Source of the DNA: Deltaproteobacteria bacterium
GTDB lineage: Bacteria; Desulfobacterota; Desulfobacteria; C00003060; C00003106
Reading direction: 5' to 3'
NCBI GenBank assembly: GCA_019314005.1
Contig: JAFDAE010000010.1
Location: forward strand, 1 to 18,901
Length of the DNA: 18,901 nucleotides
Numbering within the stretch: position 1 is the stretch's first letter; each line of letters begins with the position of its first letter. Shown in pieces: positions 1 through 7,481 of this stretch. The position numbers and the translations under genes were made by a program. The notes below the pieces were generated by a model. The model ran no database searches. It was not told the DNA's origin and saw only the letters and a list, made by a program, of their open reading frames with translations.

Positions 1-901
1 TATTATTATTTTCCCGTTTAGTATGAGATATTGTCCCCGTGGCAACAATCATGCCGGTATACGATGTATGCGCTTTCAGGGTGTTAGTATAACCTTCCAG
101 TTCGGGTATACGATTGTGTTCATAGGAGCCGGCTGCTCTTAATGACCCTGGAGGGAATCCTGCGGGATCGTATGATTCAACCAGCACTTCGTCGCCTTTT
201 GGAGTAAATTTCCTCGCAGTATGGGCAATGTCAAGCTCTATAGGGCCAAGATGGTTATTAGTCCCTATAGTATAGTCTTCTGTTTCCCAATGTATATCTC
301 TACTAATTGTTGCTCTCTCAGGGCTATCAACATTCCCTGCCGCGTCATTATAATATCCTGAACCACCAAGAAACCTCTGTTGCACTGTTCCTTTTCTATG
401 AAAGATACGGGCTTCGGTGTACAGATGCAACGGAAAGTCGGGCGTTTTCAGCCTCAAAAAATATTTATCAAGCCCTGTCTTAACTCCATATGTATTACCT
501 GCGTCCCTGATACTAACCGTGGGGGTAGCGGCTGATGAGTCGAAATCTCTCAAGGTGATATTGTCCAGATTATGATACAATTTTCTTGTTATCCAACGAA
601 ACAGGACCAAATCCTTATATGCGTAACGAACATCACCAAAATAATCGTTGACGTTCAATACTTCACCCTCCACATGTATCCGGTGAGGAAAAGGAAAGGC
701 ATAGAATTCGCCGCCGCCCGCAAACGAGTCGTGCATATATTCATATTCTTCCGCCCTTTCCGAGCCATCAAGTTCAATGTCTCTATATCCGCCCCAGAGA
801 TAAAGCTCCGGCGCTATTTCCGGAAATGTGTACTCATCAGCCAAACTAATTCGGCCAAAGAATGTAACTATCATTAGTCCAAAAATAATTATCTTCTTCA
901 C
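1..901 (-). CDS. MtrB/PioB-like outer-membrane beta-barrel protein (3' end beyond window)
   Basis: About 300 residues are visible from a GTG start at 901; the rest lies beyond base 1. GTG is chosen because GGAGG lies 8 nt upstream and the codon overlaps the stop of the upstream cytochrome gene as GTGA, a typical translational-coupling arrangement. The first 22 or so residues form a signal peptide (KKIIIFGLMIV, cleavage likely after SLA). The mature part is rich in aromatic and alternating polar/non-polar stretches (PELYLWGGYRDIEL, YFLRLKTPDFPLHLYTEARIF, then HRKGTVQQRF), as in transmembrane beta-strands. In porin-cytochrome conduits such a barrel sheathes a decaheme cytochrome so electrons cross the outer membrane. 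The neighbouring decaheme gene supports that role here. No cysteine occurs in the visible part, so the N-terminal CXXC known from Shewanella MtrB is absent. The family call rests on context and composition, so another barrel family remains possible. Confidence 0.65.
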   Translation of the reverse strand, partial: MKKIIIFGLMIVTFFGRISLADEYTFPEIAPELYLWGGYRDIELDGSERAEEYEYMHDSFAGGGEFYAFPFPHRIHVEGEVLNVNDYFGDVRYAYKDLVLFRWITRKLYHNLDNITLRDFDSSAATPTVSIRDAGNTYGVKTGLDKYFLRLKTPDFPLHLYTEARIFHRKGTVQQRFLGGSGYYNDAAGNVDSPERATISRDIHWETEDYTIGTNNHLGPIELDIAHTARKFTPKGDEVLVESYDPAGFPPGSLRAAGSYEHNRIPELEGYTNTLKAHTSYTGMIVATGTISHTKRENNN

Positions 902-1917
902 TGTATAAACCTCCCTGTACCTGAAGCAGATGGGATATCGGTTCCATGGATCTGTGAATGGCAATCAGTGCACCTTGTGTAAAAAGCGCTCTTACTGTCT
1001 AAAGAAGATGGATTCCCTCCTGATGTATTCATCTTGTGCCCCATGTGGCACTGGAGACACAATAAAGGTTCTCTGACCTTAAGCAGATTGTTATTCACAG
1101 AACCATGAGGGGCATGGCAGTTGAGACAATTCTCCGTAATGTCTGCGTGCTCGTAGAGAAAAGGGCCACCTTTCTCTGCATGACACTGTATACATGTCTC
1201 TTTAACAGTGGTTTTTCTCAGAATCCTTTCCGATATAAAACCATGCGGATCATGACAATCGGTACATAATATCTTCTTTTCCAATACAGGATGACGGCTG
1301 GACATGGAAAACTCCGCTCCTATCTCCTGATGGCATTTCAAGCACATCTGTTTCGTATCCCTCGGTTTAGTTGTCAGGTCGGCCCCTATATGGACAGGAT
1401 GACAATCAGAGCATGAAACATCATTCTGGGCATGCTCACTCGCATTCCAATTGTGAACGTTAAAAAGAGCATGCGCGGTATGGCACTTGAGGCATATTAG
1501 TGACTGCGCGCCTGCGGGAAGGTTCTCAAGATCAAGGAGTGTGTCGTAGTTACATGCTGTTTGCTTTCCCTGTATCTTATCCTCTTCTACCTTTTCGGGA
1601 GTTATTCCCTCAATGGCAAGGCTACCCGGTCCATGGCACGACTCGCAGTCAACAAGGGGCATGCCTGAGTCCGAGGAAAGCTGTGCTCCCATAGTGCTCG
1701 CTTCAAAGTATGTCCTTATCTTGTCGTGGGTATGACACGCCTTGAGGCAATTGTCGGTTCCCACATAATCGGCATCGAGCCTGCCGACTATCATCCGTTC
1801 ATACTCTTTTATGGCGTAAATGGGCTTTGCCTTTTTTAGGGTTTCACAGCCATAAAGGATGGTTAAAAAGGATAAGAGAAAAAGACTTACAAGATATACT
1901 GTTCTTCTTAAGCTCAT
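898..1917 (-). CDS. DmsE/MtrA-type decaheme c-type cytochrome lipoprotein
   Basis: A 339-residue periplasmic multiheme cytochrome predicted to carry electrons to or through the adjacent outer-membrane barrel. Nine CXXCH motifs are present, with first Cys at 91, 142, 169, 192, 218, 242, 264, 287 and 316. A tenth site, CLKACH at 57-62, has three residues between the cysteines. Ten hemes and this length match the MtrA/DmsE family. The N-terminus has a basic start, a hydrophobic stretch (about 7-21) and LYGC at 21-24, which resembles a lipobox, so Cys24 is probably lipidated; the Tyr makes this less than certain. The ATG at 1917 is preferred over an in-frame TTG 15 nt upstream, because GGAG lies 6 nt before the ATG. 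The chemoreceptor stop is 17 nt upstream, and the stop codon overlaps the barrel start. The last CXXCH lies about 20 residues from the C-terminus. Confidence 0.9.
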   Translation of the reverse strand: MSLRRTVYLVSLFLLSFLTILYGCETLKKAKPIYAIKEYERMIVGRLDADYVGTDNCLKACHTHDKIRTYFEASTMGAQLSSDSGMPLVDCESCHGPGSLAIEGITPEKVEEDKIQGKQTACNYDTLLDLENLPAGAQSLICLKCHTAHALFNVHNWNASEHAQNDVSCSDCHPVHIGADLTTKPRDTKQMCLKCHQEIGAEFSMSSRHPVLEKKILCTDCHDPHGFISERILRKTTVKETCIQCHAEKGGPFLYEHADITENCLNCHAPHGSVNNNLLKVREPLLCLQCHMGHKMNTSGGNPSSLDSKSAFYTRCTDCHSQIHGTDIPSASGTGRFIQ

Positions 1918-1934
1918 AACTGTCTCCAACAAAA

Positions 1935-3947
1935 TTAGAAGTCCTCGTCATCCATGGGGATAAACTCTTCAGGGTTTACTTCCTTGCGCAATGCCAATTC
2001 TTTCTTTCTACTTTTTTGTTCAGAAGCTGAAAAGGCCTCACCGATCTCGGTTTCAGTCCGGTCGCTGGTCTCTGTGCTGAAACCTCCGGCAACCAGCGTC
2101 ATCAATTCGTTTGCGATTCCTTTCATCTGCTCGGCCTGAGCAGTCAGTTCCTGGGAGGCCCCGGCAAACTCCTCCGATTTGGATGAATTCTGCTGGGTAA
2201 TTTGGTCCATCTGGGCCATAGTCTGATTGATCTGTTCAACTCCCCGGGACTGCTCATTAGAGGCCGCGCTTATCTCACCGACCAGTGCGCTTATCTTGTT
2301 CGCGCCTTCTGCTAATTCAGTAAAGGCTTCATTAGTCTTTGTGACAACGCTCGCACCTTCTTTGACCTTCTTGGTCGTACCTTCAATAAGCTCGGATGTG
2401 TCCCCGGCTGCGTCTGCCGCACGCATGGCAAGGTTTCTGACTTCATCTGCCACCACCGCAAATCCAGCTCCTGCCTCACCTGCACGGGCAGCTTCTACCG
2501 CGGCATTTAAGGCCAGCAGGTTGGTCTGAAATGCAATTTCATCGATCGTCTTTATGATCTTGGCAGTCTCATCGCTCGCTTTTGAGATCTCTTGCATCGA
2601 ACCTATCAATTCGGTCATAGAGGCATTGGCCTGTTCGACCACCCGCAAAGTTTCATCCATCACAGTGTTCGCCTGATTAGCATTTTTTGCATTCTGCCTG
2701 GTCATGGAGGCCATCTCCTCTATGGAAGCGGACGACTCCTCTAAACCTGCGGCCTGCTCGGATGTGCCTTCAGCCAAGGACTGGCTGGCAGAAGAGATTT
2801 GGACGGCGGAATCGCTCACCTGGCCGGAGCTTTCACGCAACACGTTGATCGACCTGACAAGCGGAACAGTTATGCTCTTGGTGATAATCAAGCTGACAAC
2901 AACAAAGATGAACAATGACACAATTCCGATCCCCAAAATCCATACTTGCACGCTTTTTTTTGCATCAATGCCATAAGAAAGCATCCCCTCCTGTCTCTCG
3001 ATAATTTTAAATTTTGGAACCCCGACACAAAGAATGCCTATTTTTTCGTCGTCACACGATCTTATTGCGGAACACGTGGTAAGATACGGCTGACCAATAA
3101 GTGAAAGGGTGATATTTATCGGCTTATTACTCTTGTATACTTCTGCTTGTGCGGTTGGGCTTATCTGAAGATTAGCCACATCATGACCATCGTTTCCTTT
3201 GCCACTGAACCCTGCGTGTGCGACAGGCGTTCCTCCAAGATATAGTGCACAGGCAGAGCCAGTTGCATCGTATATCTGTCTCATGGGCTTGTAATACTTG
3301 TTAAGGAGTTTCCCTGTAACGCATACAGCAAGCGGATTGCCGGCATCATCCCTAATAATGTCTGCCGCTGTTATGCTTATCCCGCCTTTTCCGGCAACAT
3401 CCCGATCGCTTAATCCACACGCTTTTAGAAAAGCGGAATCATGTTTTAGGAAGGCAACCAATTTGGTGGCGTTATCGCCGGCACCCCTTTGCAGATAATT
3501 CCGCACCATTCCGGCAAGTTTACACGATCTGTAATTCCGCTCCAGCCATCCTTTATTAACCTTGCCCGGAAATGAGGCCAGGAGCGTATTCTCGGGATCA
3601 TACACCATTGCAAAATCCATCCCTGCCGTCTTGGTTGCTGACTCAAGAAAATTGGTCAGGGCGTCAAGGAGCTGGCACTCTATAGTCGTCTTGACAACAG
3701 GCTGCTTGCATATGTCAGTTACGTGACCCCAGGTGTCTTCTTTGATGTTTTCAATAAAGGAGCCAAGAATCTCGTGGTGACCGTTAAGGGTTTCGTTTGT
3801 ATGCTCTGTCAGATCTTGAACAAGCATTTTTGATTGTTGTGATATGCTGTCACTCAGCTTCCAAGAAACTACAATCGCCAACACTGCAACGATCAGAGCT
3901 GCTGTCAGGCAGAAATTGAGGAGGATCTTAAACTTAATACTTTGCAT
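1935..3947 (-). CDS. methyl-accepting chemotaxis protein with cysteine-rich periplasmic sensor
   Basis: A 670-residue membrane chemoreceptor that should signal to CheA/CheW. A first transmembrane helix (about 10-30) is followed by a periplasmic region (about 31-332) of Cache-like size, a second helix (about 335-356), and a cytoplasmic signalling domain. The hairpin tip, with [20 protein letters not shown] beginning at 468, is the conserved CheA/CheW contact. Only a short AS1-like helix follows the second membrane segment, so a complete HAMP domain is not evident. The periplasmic part holds nine cysteines (80, 91, 142, 177, 209, 233, 292, 298, 307) but no CXXCH heme site. The C-terminus [12 protein letters not shown] resembles tails I associate with Desulfobacterota receptors. 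The ATG at 3947 (AGGG about 10 nt upstream) is preferred to a TTG 69 nt upstream that lacks a ribosome site. It is the first gene of the operon with the cytochrome and barrel. The ligand cannot be read from the sequence. Confidence 0.93.
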   Translation of the reverse strand: MQSIKFKILLNFCLTAALIVAVLAIVVSWKLSDSISQQSKMLVQDLTEHTNETLNGHHEILGSFIENIKEDTWGHVTDICKQPVVKTTIECQLLDALTNFLESATKTAGMDFAMVYDPENTLLASFPGKVNKGWLERNYRSCKLAGMVRNYLQRGAGDNATKLVAFLKHDSAFLKACGLSDRDVAGKGGISITAADIIRDDAGNPLAVCVTGKLLNKYYKPMRQIYDATGSACALYLGGTPVAHAGFSGKGNDGHDVANLQISPTAQAEVYKSNKPINITLSLIGQPYLTTCSAIRSCDDEKIGILCVGVPKFKIIERQEGMLSYGIDAKKSVQVWILGIGIVSLFIFVVVSLIITKSITVPLVRSINVLRESSGQVSDSAVQISSASQSLAEGTSEQAAGLEESSASIEEMASMTRQNAKNANQANTVMDETLRVVEQANASMTELIGSMQEISKASDETAKIIKTIDEIAFQTNLLALNAAVEAARAGEAGAGFAVVADEVRNLAMRAADAAGDTSELIEGTTKKVKEGASVVTKTNEAFTELAEGANKISALVGEISAASNEQSRGVEQINQTMAQMDQITQQNSSKSEEFAGASQELTAQAEQMKGIANELMTLVAGGFSTETSDRTETEIGEAFSASEQKSRKKELALRKEVNPEEFIPMDDEDF

Positions 3948-4302
3948 AAAATGATATCCCTGTTGGCCTATGCTTAGCAATATAAAGATAAGAAGAGTTG
4001 ACCAGCAAACAATCAATGTTAATCATGCGTATCGTACGTTGTTCCAAAATACTTCAACAAAAAACACAAAAAAATAGAGTTGGCTGCGATTTACTGGTTA
4101 ATTCACAGGAAATTATTCCCAAAGACTAATCTTATTCGATAAGAATAAAGCTGTAATACCAACAAGTTGGCCTATTTTTAAGCTTTTATTAAAATAAATT
4201 AAATGGAGAATAAAAAAAAATTAACTCCTAAAAGAGACATACTATGATCTTAAAAGTTTTTATAGAAAGGAAGGGGTGGAATCTGAACGCATTTTCCAAT
4301 CT
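3948..4302. other. 355-nt AT-rich intergenic region upstream of the chemoreceptor operon
   Basis: No gene is supported here. It should hold the promoter of the chemoreceptor-cytochrome-barrel operon, but I see no convincing sigma-70, sigma-54 or flagellar-sigma promoter on the minus strand. Possible operators are TCTTAT-TCG-ATAAGA (4130-4144), a 6-bp perfect inverted repeat, and CCAAC-AA-GTTGG (4159-4170). The 10-mer GTTGGCCTAT occurs at 4166-4175 and again at 3962-3971, close to the receptor start. Read on the minus strand, a weak CTCTTTTAGGAG hairpin (4225-4236) followed by nine T (4212-4220) could terminate the upstream cyclase operon. No c-di-GMP riboswitch core was recognised. Confidence 0.5.
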
Positions 4303-5616
4303 TCATGGGCTTTGGTTGAGCGAGAAAAATTTAAAATTATTTCCGCCCAACTTCTTAGCGCTATACATAGCGGAGTCAGCGTTCTTAAGGAGAATCTCCG
4401 GGTCATCGCTGTCAACCGGATATAGGCTGATACCCACACTGACACCTATGGAACATTCGTTGCCCTCTATGTAGAATGGTTTGGTAAGGGACTCAATAAT
4501 TCTCCGTGCGATAATCGAAGCATCTTGTTCGTCGGCAATCTCCGCAAGAATGACTGTAAACTCGTCTCCCCCCATACGGGCCGGTACATCTGAGGCGCGT
4601 AAACAGCCCTTCAGTCGGTTTGCAACTTCTTGCAGCAACATGTCTCCCATGTCATGGCCGTGTGTATCATTAACCAATTTGAAGCAATCCAAATCTAAAA
4701 ATAAGAGTCCAAGCACATGATTATGCCGTTTTGCCTGCGCCAGCAAACGGCTCAGGTGGTCAAAAAATGAGTTGCGACTATGAAGCCCTGTAAGGGAGTC
4801 ATAAAGGGCTAAGTATTCAAGGCGTTCTTCTGCGAGCTTACGTTCAGTAATGTCCCTAAAAATGACTTGTTCTGCCTGCTTCCCTTTGTACTGGAATGGG
4901 ACACCGGCCATCTCAACGTTGATTTCTGTACCGTCAACACGGATGAGCTTTTCTTCAGTCCATGGTAATATGGTTGCTTCTTTTTGCAAATCCTTCACCC
5001 TATTCGCAACCGTGTCGCTATGGTCAGGATGAATAAAATCGAGCAGTGATTGCCCCAATAGCTGTTCAGGTGTTGAAGCTCCGAGCAGGTTTTCACCCGC
5101 GGGGTTAACAAATACAAACTCTCCTTCAATGTGAATTGCGATACCGTCCGGCGAAAGCTCGACCAGGCGCCTGTAGCGCTCCTCGCTTTCTTTGACCACT
5201 TGAAGCATTTTTTGTTTTTCTTTAACAAGTTGGACTTTTTGGAGTACATTATCAATAACTATCGGAAGCAACTCAAGATAAGCCATCTCGACATCTTTTA
5301 CTATATAATCTGCTGCGCCCAGCTTTATTGCCTGAACGGCAATCCTCTCATTGCCGTTGCCGGTGACCATAATCGTAGGGGTGAGCGCCTTCTGTGAAGA
5401 CAATGTGCGAATTACATCAAGGCCGCCGCACACAGGCATTTCATAGTCCACAAGCACAATATCATATTCACCCTCATCAAACATGGCGAGCCCTTCTTCT
5501 CCATTGCGAGCCGTGTCAACAACATAGCCTTTTCTGTGCAAACTTTTCTGCAACAGGCGGGCAAGGCCTACATCGTCTTCCATATATAGTATCTGGATAG
5601 TTTTAGAATGGGACAT
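4303..5616 (-). CDS. response regulator diguanylate cyclase, REC-PAS-GGDEF (downstream paralog)
   Basis: A 437-residue cytoplasmic cyclase predicted to make c-di-GMP under control of a two-component kinase. The REC domain (about 7-125) keeps the acidic pair D14/D15, phospho-acceptor D57, T85 and K107. A PAS domain (about 145-262, ending RDITERK) follows. The GGDEF domain (about 268-433) has MGGDEF at 348-353, and RASD at 340-343 five residues upstream is a canonical RxxD inhibitory site. Activity with product inhibition is therefore expected. The motif normally written DxLTGLPNR reads DSLTGLHSR here. The start at 5616 has little Shine-Dalgarno signal but lies 2 nt after the stop of the response-regulator gene, so translation is probably coupled. 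It is the last gene of the operon and closely resembles the cyclase two genes upstream, with no length difference up to the GGDEF motif. Confidence 0.93.
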   Translation of the reverse strand: MSHSKTIQILYMEDDVGLARLLQKSLHRKGYVVDTARNGEEGLAMFDEGEYDIVLVDYEMPVCGGLDVIRTLSSQKALTPTIMVTGNGNERIAVQAIKLGAADYIVKDVEMAYLELLPIVIDNVLQKVQLVKEKQKMLQVVKESEERYRRLVELSPDGIAIHIEGEFVFVNPAGENLLGASTPEQLLGQSLLDFIHPDHSDTVANRVKDLQKEATILPWTEEKLIRVDGTEINVEMAGVPFQYKGKQAEQVIFRDITERKLAEERLEYLALYDSLTGLHSRNSFFDHLSRLLAQAKRHNHVLGLLFLDLDCFKLVNDTHGHDMGDMLLQEVANRLKGCLRASDVPARMGGDEFTVILAEIADEQDASIIARRIIESLTKPFYIEGNECSIGVSVGISLYPVDSDDPEILLKNADSAMYSAKKLGGNNFKFFSLNQSP

Positions 5617-5618
5617 GG

Positions 5619-6080
5619 CTATTCATCATCCGGAATTTTAATAATCGCCAAAAATAGTCCGAGCTGGCGGATTGCTTCGGAAAACTGTTCGTATTCTACC
5701 GGTTTGGTTACATAGACATTACATCCAAGTTCGTAACACTTTGAAATATCGTGAGGGTTATCAGTGGTTGTCAGCACGACCACGGGAATCCGTTTAGTAC
5801 TTTCCTCTTCTTTAATACGTTTGAGGACATCATATCCATCGAGGACAGGAAGGTTCAGGTCGAGTAGTATCAAGAGTGGTTGAGGCTTTGTGTTGTTTGA
5901 GTAATCTCCATCCTTAAACAAGAAATCAATTGCCTTCTGACCGTTGTCGAGAATAATAATTTCGTTGCTAACACCTGCTCGGCGCAGATTTTTTTCTATT
6001 AAACGCGCATGTCCCGGATCGTCTTCCACCAAAAGAATTGTAACAAGTTCGTGTCCACACATAAGCTTCTCCCTGTTCAT
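5619..6080 (-). CDS. single-domain response regulator, Rcp1 type
   Basis: A 153-residue stand-alone receiver without an output domain. ILLVEDDPGHARLIEKNLRR near the N-terminus and the KDGDY-containing loop are typical of the Rcp1 family, which partners phytochrome-like and other HisKA kinases. D20/D21 form the acidic pocket, D74 in LLDLNLP is the phospho-acceptor, the Thr run 104-106 supplies the switch residue, and K125 (TKP) is conserved. It probably acts as a phosphate shuttle or competitor in the signalling operon, since it lies between two receiver-cyclases and downstream of a kinase. The ATG at 6080 has GAGGAG 9 nt upstream. An internal ATG at codon 7 with its own GGGAG is an alternative start. 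The upstream cyclase stop is 30 nt away, and the downstream cyclase starts 2 nt after this stop. Confidence 0.93.
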   Translation of the reverse strand: MNREKLMCGHELVTILLVEDDPGHARLIEKNLRRAGVSNEIIILDNGQKAIDFLFKDGDYSNNTKPQPLLILLDLNLPVLDGYDVLKRIKEEESTKRIPVVVLTTTDNPHDISKCYELGCNVYVTKPVEYEQFSEAIRQLGLFLAIIKIPDDE

Positions 6081-6110
6081 TCAAAGTTACTCCTCTATTC
6101 TTTCTTGTGA

Positions 6111-7445
6111 TTACATCCTATTTTCTTCTGCTGCCATACCGGTTTCATCGTGTGAAAAAAACCGAACGTCATTCCCTATCTTCTTAGCATTGTACATGGC
6201 AAAGTCGGCTTTTCTGAGAAGCTCCTCTATATCGTCGCCATCAGAAGGATACAGAGCAATACCGATACTAACACCAACGCTGCATTCATGACCCCCTATA
6301 TGATACGGGCTGGTAATAGACTCGACAATTCGTTGCGCAACAATCTCCGCATCCTGGGTGTTAGCAACTTCTGTGAGAATAACGGTAAATTCGTCACCAC
6401 CCATTCGGGCCGGCACATCTGACTTACGCAGACAGTCTTGCAGCCTGTTAGTGACCCCTTTCAACAGGAGATCGCCTATATCATGGCCTAATGTGTCATT
6501 CACCTCTTTGAAATGGTCCAAATCTATGTATAACAGCGCGACTAAACGTTTGTACCGCTCCGCCTGTGCCAGACAGTGGCTGAAACGGTCAAAAAACGAT
6601 CTGCGGTTAGGAAGGTCCGTGAGAGGATCATAAAGGGCCAAATATTCGAGGCGTTGTTCCGCCATCTTCCGTTCAGTGATGTCGCGAAAAATAAGTTGAA
6701 CCGCTTGTTTCCCCTTATACTTAAAGGGAATCCCGGCCATCTCAACATTCATTTCCGTCCCATCAAAACGTACAAACTTCTCTTCAGTCCAACTCAATAC
6801 ATTGGCCTGCTCCTCCAGATCCTTTAACCTCATTATAACGATCTGCCGGTAATCGGGATGCACAAAATCGAGTATAGAATTTCCTAATAGTTGTTCGGTT
6901 CCTGAAGCTCCGAGGAGTCTTGCCCCTGCAGGATTTATAAATACAAAATTTCCTTCAACGTGAATGGAAATCCCATCCGGTGCAAGCTCGACCAACCTCC
7001 TGTAGCGTTCTTCGCTTTCCTTAACCACTTCAAGCATTTTTTGTTTTTCACTAATAAGTTGGTCTTTTTGGAGCACGTTATCAATAACTATCGGAAGCAA
7101 CTCAAGATACCCTAAGTCGACATCCTTAACGATATAATCGGAGGCGCCCAATTTTATCGCTTCAACGGCAATCTTTTCATTGCCCTTGCCGGTAACCATA
7201 ATTGTAGGGGGAAGTGACCTCTTTGTTTTTAACGAGCGGATAACCTCGAGGCCTCCGCACACAGGCATATCGTAATCCACCAGTAAAATGTCGTATTCAC
7301 TCTCATCAAACATGGCGAGCCCTTCTTGCCCATTGGAGGCAATGTGAACAACATAGCCTTGTCTCTCGAGCTTCTTTTGCGAAAGGCGAGCAAGGCCTGG
7401 GTCATCTTCTACTAAGAGGATTGTAATAGTTTGCTGGTTATCCAT
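6111..7445 (-). CDS. response regulator diguanylate cyclase, REC-PAS-GGDEF (upstream paralog)
   Basis: A 444-residue paralog of the cyclase at 4303-5616 with the same domain order. The REC domain has D14/D15, phospho-acceptor D57, T85 and K107. The PAS domain runs from about 145 to 262, and the GGDEF domain from about 268, with MGGDEF at 348-353. RKSD at 340-343 provides the RxxD inhibitory site. The segment before the GGDEF core reads DPLTDLPNR, with Asp for the usual Gly; the FKEVND Mg/GTP-binding segment is normal. Both copies should be active enzymes. It lies 36 nt after the sensor kinase, whose phosphorylation it probably receives, and 30 nt before the Rcp1-type regulator. An AGGA/AAGG ribosome site precedes ATG 7445. 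Stretches of identical DNA shared with the other copy point to duplication followed by divergence or gene conversion. Confidence 0.93.
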   Translation of the reverse strand: MDNQQTITILLVEDDPGLARLSQKKLERQGYVVHIASNGQEGLAMFDESEYDILLVDYDMPVCGGLEVIRSLKTKRSLPPTIMVTGKGNEKIAVEAIKLGASDYIVKDVDLGYLELLPIVIDNVLQKDQLISEKQKMLEVVKESEERYRRLVELAPDGISIHVEGNFVFINPAGARLLGASGTEQLLGNSILDFVHPDYRQIVIMRLKDLEEQANVLSWTEEKFVRFDGTEMNVEMAGIPFKYKGKQAVQLIFRDITERKMAEQRLEYLALYDPLTDLPNRRSFFDRFSHCLAQAERYKRLVALLYIDLDHFKEVNDTLGHDIGDLLLKGVTNRLQDCLRKSDVPARMGGDEFTVILTEVANTQDAEIVAQRIVESITSPYHIGGHECSVGVSIGIALYPSDGDDIEELLRKADFAMYNAKKIGNDVRFFSHDETGMAAEENRM

Positions 7446-7481
7446 AACCTTATCCTTTTTAGTTCTTTATTTTGTCCTTTC

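Noticed and set aside
572..877. Plus-strand open frame of 101 codons
   Set aside because: It lies antisense within the barrel gene, whose minus-strand frame has a signal peptide, a ribosome site and a GTGA overlap with the cytochrome gene.
1732..1749. Frameshift or sequencing error at the CX3CH site
   Set aside because: The frame stays open with correct family motifs on both sides, so a whole extra codon, not an indel, is present.
3948..4016. TTG start extending the chemoreceptor by 23 residues
   Set aside because: No ribosome site before the TTG; it would add a second hydrophobic stretch directly before the first membrane helix.
3948..4302. c-di-GMP riboswitch upstream of the cytochrome operon
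   Set aside because: Such elements precede cytochrome genes in some Geobacter, but I found no conserved GEMM core in this gap.
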